In this document: positions 1-6,500 of the stretch, piece by piece
Numbering within the stretch: the first letter of the stretch is position 1
How the letters are laid out: every line of letters begins with the position of its first letter
DNA from: Bacillota bacterium
GTDB taxonomy: Bacteria > Bacillota > Desulfotomaculia > Desulfotomaculales > Desulfallaceae
DNA: 6,642 bases
Assembly (NCBI GenBank): GCA_009781965.1
Contig: WQUS01000091.1
Location: 1-6,642 of the forward strand
Direction: 5' to 3'
Position numbers and translations under genes: made by a program
The notes under the pieces: model-generated
The model's database searches: none
The model's input: the letters and a program-made list of their open reading frames with translations, nothing else
Told to the model about the DNA's origin: nothing

Positions 1-97
1 CGGCTTTCAATAATCCCAAAACACTACGCTACAGGGATTTTTATAGCGCAAATTCAAGGTTTTAAGCGTTACATTTATCCACTGTGCAAGTAATGAT
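1..97. other. Non-coding edge after the truncated Rhs gene; possible insertion-element end
   Basis: Read on the minus strand, this stretch follows the Rhs stop codon and has further in-frame stops (at the TAA beginning GCT TAA and again after CTA). The YD-repeat reading frame is therefore not simply continued past one point stop. No Tyr-Asp repeat signature was seen in the other minus-strand frames; one of them is open for about 30 codons but gives a sequence I do not recognise. The stretch is A/T-rich and holds a weak inverted repeat. The simplest inference is that foreign DNA, such as the end of an insertion sequence, or a deletion junction replaced the rest of the Rhs gene. I do not recognise a terminal inverted repeat, and the other end lies outside the window. 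Confidence 0.3.
9..42 (+). terminator. Weak terminator-like hairpin
   Basis: AATCCC (12-17) pairs with GGGATT (34-39) across a 16-base loop, and two more A-T pairs follow after one mismatch. On the plus strand the right arm runs straight into TTT (40-42). This could end a plus-strand gene lying left of the window, for example a transposase. The stem is short and A/T-rich, so it may be chance. Confidence 0.2.
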
Positions 98-2023
98 TTA
101 ATCAAAAAGCGTGATGTTACCTAGCGGGTCTTCCATGCTTTTCATATTTCCGGCGTTGTCGCGTGTATACTTGGTGACTTTGTCCATCGCGTCCTTGCTG
201 GAAGTCATAAAACCGTTGCCGTCATAATAATAGAAGCGGTCATAACCGTTGCCGTCGGTTTCCTTGATTAAGTTGCCTTTGTCGTCGTATTCATAACGAA
301 GGTATGTGTCGTCACGCTGTTTGACGGATGTTGTTTGCCCCTTGCTGTTATACGTGAATGATTCCGTTGTTGAATCCGGGTATGTGATGGTGTCGTAATT
401 GGTGGTATCGCCTACGTAGGTGTAAGTTGTCTTGTTACCCTTACGGTCGGTTTCGGAAGATAGGCGGTTGCTGTCGTCATAGGTGTAATACTTTGAGCCG
501 TCGTTGTTGTATTCTTCAATCAGGCGGAAATTATCGTCATATACCGAGCCGGTTACTTTCCCGTTTTCGTCGGTGTATTCATTGGATTTTCCCGCAAAGT
601 TGTACTTATAGCTCGTCCATCCTCTGTCCGGTAAAAATTGTTGTGTGACACGACCGTATTCGTTGTATTCATTCTTCATGTAAACCGTACCGCCGAAATC
701 CGTAACGGAGGCCAGCAAGTGGGCGTATCTGCCACCTTGTACGTAGGAATACCGTAAAGAATCTCCGTCCGGGTTCTGCGCTGAGGCAAGTTCTCCGTTG
801 TCATACGTAAAGGAGACTGACCGGCCGGCGCTGTCAGTGATTGAAGAAATATGCTTCCCGTCATAGGTAAACGTAAATGCACCGGATTTATTGGTCGCCT
901 CGCTCAACCGCACCCCACTGTATGATAAATTTGTTGCATCTCCGTCGGAGTCAATGATTTGCGATGCTCTGCCAGAAGAATTAAATTTAACAGTCTCTCC
1001 GGTATCCGTTGTCAGGGTATTGGTCTCACCGGTGAAAGTATACAAATTGCCTGGGGCCGTATCATACTCGCCGCCGTTTTTGGTGAAGCACACGGTCGCG
1101 CCGGAAGGCACTGTGACATACGCCTTGTTTTTCAGAAAACTGACGCGGTAATTGTACGGATATGACCATCCGTAACCAAGACCGTAGTCATCATCGGCGT
1201 ATAATGAATTGTATGTACGGGTGAAAGCGAGAGGCTTTTTGCCCTCCATCTGCAAGTCGGTATAATTCCAGTCCAACGCGCCGGTAATGCTGTTGACAGG
1301 ATCGCCGACAAACAAATCTTGGATTCTAAGCCAGCCGCCGTCCGGGTTCAGCAGATAGCCCCTGTCCCTCATCATCTGGATAAGTTCTTCTATGGAGTTC
1401 GGGCTCCAGTCCATGACCAGGAAGGGCAGGAACAGCGCGAGGTCTTTGTTTTGAGTAAAATTAGTCGTATCGCTTTCCGCATAGCAGAAAACCATGTAAT
1501 ACCATCCGGGGGCGGCCATACCTGACCACGGGAGAGCTAACTGACCGCTAAAAGCTATGCCGGTCGGCCCATTGGTCAGATCGGCAGCCGGTGTGCCCAG
1601 TTTGTCAAGAAAGTCAGCTTTCCAATCGTCGGGTAGGTTTTGAGGCGCGAAGTCCGTATAATTCAGCCATCCTGTATCCGATTCCCTGAGCCAGTCGGCG
1701 GGTGGAGGGTCCGTAATAGGAGCAGGATAAACGGCATTTAAGGCTTCCGCCGTATATACTAGGACTTGTATTGTGCCGGGAGTGGGCAGTTCGAAGCTCA
1801 CCGTATTGGGTTCATTCAAGAACATCGGATAAGCCGGCAGGTATTTATCCGCGTCCTGGACAAGGGAAATCTCCCTTTGTCCCAATACATCGCTCACCAT
1901 GAGCGCGGAACTGCCGGCGGGCGCGGCATATGCTGGTAGTAACGGCATCGTCGGTACCAGGCCCATCGCCATAGTCGAGACAAGTAACAAAGAAATAAAT
2001 CGTTTAAAAATCCGTTTTTTCAT
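98..2023 (-). CDS. Exported Rhs/YD-repeat protein with DUF6531-like domain, C-terminally truncated
   Basis: This is a 641-residue protein. The ATG at 2023 sits nine bases after a clear AAGGAGG site (2033-2039). Residues 1-33 form a signal peptide: basic MKKRIFKR, a hydrophobic core, then AYA before Ala34. Residues 34-235 are a module I do not recognise. From about residue 240 (GDPVNSITGAL) to 310 the sequence matches the DUF6531 entry domain of Rhs and WapA-like proteins, including FTRTYNS and GLGYGWSYPY. From about residue 350 to the end there are roughly ten degenerate YD repeats, such as YDGKHISSITDSAGR and YEYDDKGNLIKETDGNG. In this family the repeats build a hollow beta shell that encloses a C-terminal effector. 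Family members usually exceed 1000 residues and carry a core motif (PxxxxDPxGL) before the variable tip. Here the protein stops in mid-repeat at DPLGNITLFD with no core and no tip, so it is probably a truncated remnant. It is the last gene of the minus-strand run, 123 bases after the unknown secreted gene; no promoter or terminator is convincing in that gap. The Rhs-family assignment is firm, but function after truncation is not. Confidence 0.9.
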   Translation of the reverse strand: MKKRIFKRFISLLLVSTMAMGLVPTMPLLPAYAAPAGSSALMVSDVLGQREISLVQDADKYLPAYPMFLNEPNTVSFELPTPGTIQVLVYTAEALNAVYPAPITDPPPADWLRESDTGWLNYTDFAPQNLPDDWKADFLDKLGTPAADLTNGPTGIAFSGQLALPWSGMAAPGWYYMVFCYAESDTTNFTQNKDLALFLPFLVMDWSPNSIEELIQMMRDRGYLLNPDGGWLRIQDLFVGDPVNSITGALDWNYTDLQMEGKKPLAFTRTYNSLYADDDYGLGYGWSYPYNYRVSFLKNKAYVTVPSGATVCFTKNGGEYDTAPGNLYTFTGETNTLTTDTGETVKFNSSGRASQIIDSDGDATNLSYSGVRLSEATNKSGAFTFTYDGKHISSITDSAGRSVSFTYDNGELASAQNPDGDSLRYSYVQGGRYAHLLASVTDFGGTVYMKNEYNEYGRVTQQFLPDRGWTSYKYNFAGKSNEYTDENGKVTGSVYDDNFRLIEEYNNDGSKYYTYDDSNRLSSETDRKGNKTTYTYVGDTTNYDTITYPDSTTESFTYNSKGQTTSVKQRDDTYLRYEYDDKGNLIKETDGNGYDRFYYYDGNGFMTSSKDAMDKVTKYTRDNAGNMKSMEDPLGNITLFD

Positions 2024-2146
2024 GCTGAATTTCCTCCTTATCTACTTTTTCATCGGTAGGTATTTTTTCAATTCAGTTGCAAAAAACAAAGTGCTACGTA
2101 AAATGCCCTCACAGATTGCTTCTACCCCAACCTCCCACCCTGAATA

Positions 2147-3322
2147 CTACTTGAAGTAAAAGTCACTCAAAAACTCCTGAATCGTGTGTATGGGCGGACT
2201 GCTTGGGGAATCCTCGCCAAAGATCATATTGTCAAAACCATATTGATCAATAGCGTGAATATCTTCGATGTCCTCAAAACTTGCGGCGCTGGAATATTTC
2301 AGATCGTAGCTGACTGCAACTCTAGCGCCCTGCCATCCACTGCCCATCTTTGAGCCGTCGAAAAGGAGCTGTAAATCCAAATCCACCTTGAAACTGTCGT
2401 AATGCTTCAGAGCATAGCCCCCGGATGAAGTATCCCCTGTATATGTATAGTAGTCGCCGGCGCCGGGGTAAAAGAAGAATACCCTCTCATCATTGTTCAC
2501 TCCAGGGATCACGGGAATCTTGCCAAGCATGACAGGCGGCGCTAATCTACCGCGGTAAGGTTCCGGGGCGCTTTCGCGGTAGTTCAGATAGGCATCGGCA
2601 CTGGCCTGATCGTAAACCAGAAAACCGTTATCTGCCGTTTCGGGAATGGCTATTGTATAACTTGTAATTAGTGCGTCAGTCGGTAAAGGGTTGCCGGAAC
2701 TGTCCTGCGCCCATTTAACTGGAGTTATCTCCGCGCATGCGCTTGATGTTCCAATGTTTGATAAGCAGCCTTGTCCTTCGGCACATGAGCCAGGTTGAAA
2801 ATACCCACCGTATAACAAGGAATAGGATAAATTCATATCCAGGTAGAGAGGAGCTTTTTCTACTTTGCTGAACCCTACCCAGTTGATGTTCTGGTACCCG
2901 CCCTCCGGGCCCTTCTTCTCGTTTTTCAGAAGGAACCGGTTGATGAAGTATGTACCAGGGCGGGTAATGGTAACGTTTTTATACACGTTGGTTGATTTGA
3001 CGGTGATCGTCAGGCTTTCGTTCGTTATGAAGAACTTGTCGGAGAGAACGGCATAGCCCGAATCCGTTTGTTTAGAATCCCAGAAGAACCAGAAGCCCTC
3101 ATTCGCGTAGTCTGAGTAATGGGCGTTGCTGGGGATTTCCACGGCGGCTTTCTCGCCGTCGGTATAGGGCAGGGTGACCGCGTGGGCCGGATCGAACGCA
3201 GCCAGGAATACCGCGTCGCTCATGATCTTGTCGATCGGGGCCGCGAAAGACGGGAACGATGAAGCGGTCAGCATGGCGAATGTCAGTAACACTGGCAGAA
3301 TCATCTTTGTTATCTTTTTCAC
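2147..3322 (-). CDS. Secreted protein of unknown function (391 aa)
   Basis: I do not recognise this protein. The start is set at GTG 3322 because AAGGAGG (3331-3337) lies seven bases upstream. An in-frame TTG at 3340 would place that ribosome site inside the gene. From the GTG the product begins with a standard signal peptide: MKKITK, a hydrophobic core of about 18 residues, then SFAA, with cleavage near residue 27 or 28. The mature part is about 360 residues, rich in Tyr, Ser, Gly and Asp, with many alternating hydrophobic stretches that suggest beta structure (for example LTITVKSTNVYKNVTI, and VDLDLQLLFDG near residue 315). It has only three cysteines, at residues 180, 186 and 196, clustered in one Gly/Ser-rich loop. 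There is no LPXTG sorting signal, SLH repeat, lipobox or C-terminal membrane segment, so it is probably released or held non-covalently. It lies between the CHAP surface-protein gene and the Rhs gene on the same strand, which suggests an envelope role, but no enzymatic motif is visible. Confidence 0.85.
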   Translation of the reverse strand: MKKITKMILPVLLTFAMLTASSFPSFAAPIDKIMSDAVFLAAFDPAHAVTLPYTDGEKAAVEIPSNAHYSDYANEGFWFFWDSKQTDSGYAVLSDKFFITNESLTITVKSTNVYKNVTITRPGTYFINRFLLKNEKKGPEGGYQNINWVGFSKVEKAPLYLDMNLSYSLLYGGYFQPGSCAEGQGCLSNIGTSSACAEITPVKWAQDSSGNPLPTDALITSYTIAIPETADNGFLVYDQASADAYLNYRESAPEPYRGRLAPPVMLGKIPVIPGVNNDERVFFFYPGAGDYYTYTGDTSSGGYALKHYDSFKVDLDLQLLFDGSKMGSGWQGARVAVSYDLKYSSAASFEDIEDIHAIDQYGFDNMIFGEDSPSSPPIHTIQEFLSDFYFK

Positions 3323-3330
3323 GGGAAAAA

Positions 3331-3337
3331 CCTCCTT
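3331..3337 (-). promoter_or_regulatory. Ribosome binding site that fixes the GTG start
   Basis: On the minus strand this reads AAGGAGG, followed by TTTTTCC-type spacing of seven to eight bases to GTG 3322. It is a near-perfect anti-Shine-Dalgarno match. It shows that translation starts at GTG, not at the in-frame TTG at 3340 that overlaps it. Confidence 0.85.
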
Positions 3338-3469
3338 CAAAATATGAAATTGATATAGGCGCGTTGTGCGGCTTTAGTTCGGGATCAGCCTATTGAACTG
3401 TGGTTTTGGAACAGGTCTTATGTGATGTTTTCAAAATTTTCATGGATAAAATTGGTGTTTTCTTTAGCT

Positions 3470-3500
3470 GCCGCTTCGGGCCAGGTTGGCCCGAAGCGGC
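3470..3500 (-). terminator. Perfect 14-bp GC-rich hairpin after the CHAP gene
   Basis: GCCGCTTCGGGCCA (3470-3483) is followed by a three-base loop (3484-3486) and its exact reverse complement (3487-3500). On the minus strand it begins 31 bases after the stop codon of the large CHAP gene, where a terminator is expected. There is no U-run behind it: the transcript continues AGCTAAAGAAAACACC. It may therefore be an imperfect terminator, an attenuator that lowers expression of the downstream secreted gene, a 3'-end stabilising structure or a dispersed palindromic element. The hairpin itself is certain; its role is inferred. Confidence 0.5.
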
Positions 3501-3531
3501 GAATACCCCGACCGCTCTGCGGCGGAGCAGT

Positions 3532-6500
3532 TCATTCAACTATGTAACATGCGCTAATTTGAGTGCCGCCTTTGATTTCAACGTAAACATTATGAATACC
3601 GACTGCATATACATCCGTTACGTTGTTATCAACGCTGAAAGTCTTTGTAATAACATTTGCCGTCCCATCAGAAAGATTTTCTGTAACTTTTATTGTAAGA
3701 TCATTTTTATTCCCATTGAGTTTGTTGATGGAGGCTGATGGAACGGCATTTACGATAGTTGCGGCATGGTCTGCATGTGCCCAGCGTGCATTTAAAATAA
3801 AGCTGGAGGTAACAGCCGCCCTGAAATCGTAAGCCAAATTGTCAAGAAGCCAACCCGCAAAAGTATAGCCGGGCCTTACTGGATCGGCAGGTTTGGCTGC
3901 CACATTTTTATCGGCGACGATTTGCTGAGGTACATGGCTGCCGCCTTGAGAGTCAAAGGTGACAATATGTGTTATTTGCGTCCAATGGGCATTCAAGATA
4001 AAACTGGAGGTGACAGCCGCGCCGAAGTCGTAAGCCCAATTGTCAAGGAACCAGCCCGCGAAAGTATAACCGGATCTTACAGGATCGGCTGGTTTGGTTG
4101 CCTTATTTTCGTCGGCGACGGTTTGCTGAGGTACGGAACTGCCGCCTTGAGAGTCAAATGTGACAATATGTGTTATCTGCGTCCAATGGGCAGTCAAGAC
4201 AAAATCGGAGATAACAGCCGCGTCAAAGTCGTAAGACCAATTGTCAAGGAACCAGCCTGCGAAGGTATAGCCGGATCTTACGGGATCGGCGGGTTTTGTC
4301 GCCTTACTTTCGTCGGCGATGGTTTGCGAAGCTACGTGACTGCCGCCTTGAGAGTCAAAGGTGACGATATGGGCTAACTGCGTCCAATGGGCATCCAGAA
4401 CGAAGCTGGAGGTGACAGCCGCGCCGAAGTCGTAGGCCCAATCGTCAAGAAACCAGCCCGCGAAGGCATAGCCGGGTCTTACGGGATCAGCAGGTTCGGT
4501 TATATTGCTTTCATCGGCTACGGTTTGCGAAACTACGTGGCTGCCGCCTTGAGAGTCAAAGGTGACGATATGGGCTAACTGCGTCCAATGGGCATCCAGA
4601 ATGAAGCTGGAGGTTACAGCCGCCCCGAAATCGTAAGCCCAATCATCAAGGAACCAGCCCGCGAAAGTATAGCCGGATCTTATGGGGTCGGCGGGTTTGG
4701 TCGCCTTACTTTCGTCGACGACGGTTTGCGAAACTACGTGGCCGCCGCCTTGAGAGTCAAAGGTTACAGTATAAGTTTGATTGAGCGTAGTCTGGATAGT
4801 CCCGTCCATCGCATTATCTGTACGAAATGCAAATCCGTTTTGGGTATTAGATTCGACTTCGGCGGGAACAGTTAAAGATTCGCCGTTAAACGTAAAAGTC
4901 ATGTAAGATTTAATTTGATCAACCCCACTCATCGCTTCGTAAATGTTTGATTTAATCTCTTTGGCTTTTACGCAGTCATCCCCAAGCAAGGCTAATTCAT
5001 CCTTATCTAATTCAGAGCCTTTATTTTCTAGTGCGTCGAATAAGCAGCCAATCGCTGAATCCGTTGCGGTTGCGAAGTAGTATTTAATGCCATTTATAAC
5101 GCCAAGTTCATGAACGCCGTCCCAGTGGTCATCGTTTAGAGCGTCTTCGTTAATAATGTAAAAAAGCTCTATCCCAGCGCTATTATCACCCTTAGAAAGC
5201 TTACTCTTACCAATGAAGTTAACCCTTAAACTATTCTGGTTTTCTCCCAATACTTCGATTGACAAGTAATCGCTCCAAGCTTTTGGAAGGATAGCAGACC
5301 AAGCTTGGCCCGTATTATCCTGTAAATTCAAGATCGAAGAAATTAATTGACCAGAATCACCTGCTGTAGGCTCGGGTTCCATTGTTATCGTGCGAGCTGA
5401 CGCTCCGCTAGTTGAGGTCATACCATTTGATGTGCCACCCATGACACCATAACCATCAATTCGTGAATTGCTAATGGAGTAAGAATGTCTCACTACTTCA
5501 TTATTTGAGTTACCTTCAATAGTGTAAACGGTATTACCATCGCAAGCAGTAACAATGCCGACATGCCCAATTCTTTGTTTTGTTGTACTGTAGAAATATA
5601 TGATGTCCCCTTCTTTAGGCGAATATGTACCTCCATACCTTCCGCCATTACGGTATTGACCTTTAACTTTGAAATAATTTGCACCATCAACTGTATAACT
5701 TGCTTTTGGAACCAAATGCACAGAGGGCGACTTATTTGACCTATTTGAATCAATGATGCTTGGATTGGTAAAATTTGCACACCATGAAACAAACATATGA
5801 CACCATTGACCAGCATCGCCGCCATTATAACCGGGACCGAACCAGGCTCCATATTTTGTCCAATTATTAGTTCCGCTGTTTTGAGTTTTTTCTGTAGGCG
5901 TAGCGGTTGTTGTAATATTCCCTAATAGATTGTTGGTCTTTTTTTCGTGATATCCTTCTTCATCCAAAGCTTTCTGAACAAAATTATGCAATGGATCATC
6001 CGTAACGGTAAAGCCTTTTGAGACGGTAAACTTGTTGCCATCAGCTAATGTCACTTCGAATTCCACCGTGCGATTACCAGCTAAAGTAATATCAGTAAAT
6101 TGATGTGTCCATTTCGTTGGGCCTCCTTGCATTTTTTCTCCGTCTGGTCCTCTCCCAACAAGCCTAGCTGTAGCCGCAGCTACGGCTTGATCGGTTGTGA
6201 GCGTGCATGTTATCGATCCGCCGACCTGTATGGAAGCTGGACTTATCTTCGCATCAACACCAATGACTGTAAAGTGCGCCGAGGTTTTGACCTCTTTATT
6301 GTTGGTTCCTGTAGCTGAAAAGGTTACAGTGCGATTACCGGCTAAAGTAATATCGGTAAACGTATACGTCCATTTCTTTTTGGTTGTATCCACGGCAGTC
6401 ATTGTTGGTTCCTCTGCCCTCCCATTAAGCTGGATTCTAACGTTTGTTGCAGCTTGATCGGTTGTGAGCGTACAGGTTATTGACCCATCAGTTGCTATGT

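Noticed and set aside
2024..2146. Promoter between the secreted-protein gene and the Rhs gene
   Set aside because: TTGCAA and TTGAAA boxes occur on the minus strand, but no -10 hexamer close to TATAAT follows at 16-18 bases. It is too weak to call.
3323..3340. Upstream TTG start for the 391-residue secreted protein
   Set aside because: The AAGGAGG ribosome site would fall within the first codons, and the extra residues add nothing to the signal peptide. GTG 3322 is properly spaced.
3341..3460. Promoter before the 391-residue gene
   Set aside because: The region is A/T-rich, with TTGAAA and TATATC on the minus strand, but no pair of boxes has suitable spacing.
3511..3530. Second hairpin beside the 14-bp palindrome
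   Set aside because: Only a four-base stem (CCGC/GCGG) can form in this GC-rich stretch, which is expected by chance.
3763..4767. CRISPR or other regulatory repeat array
   Set aside because: The units are 201 bp, coding, in frame and without spacers; they are protein-domain repeats.
3922..4875. Long open frames on the plus strand across the repeat array, all in one frame
   Set aside because: They are antisense shadows. The 201-bp unit is a multiple of three, so a frame that is open in one unit stays open in the others. They have no ribosome binding site, and their similarity to each other only reflects the repeats.
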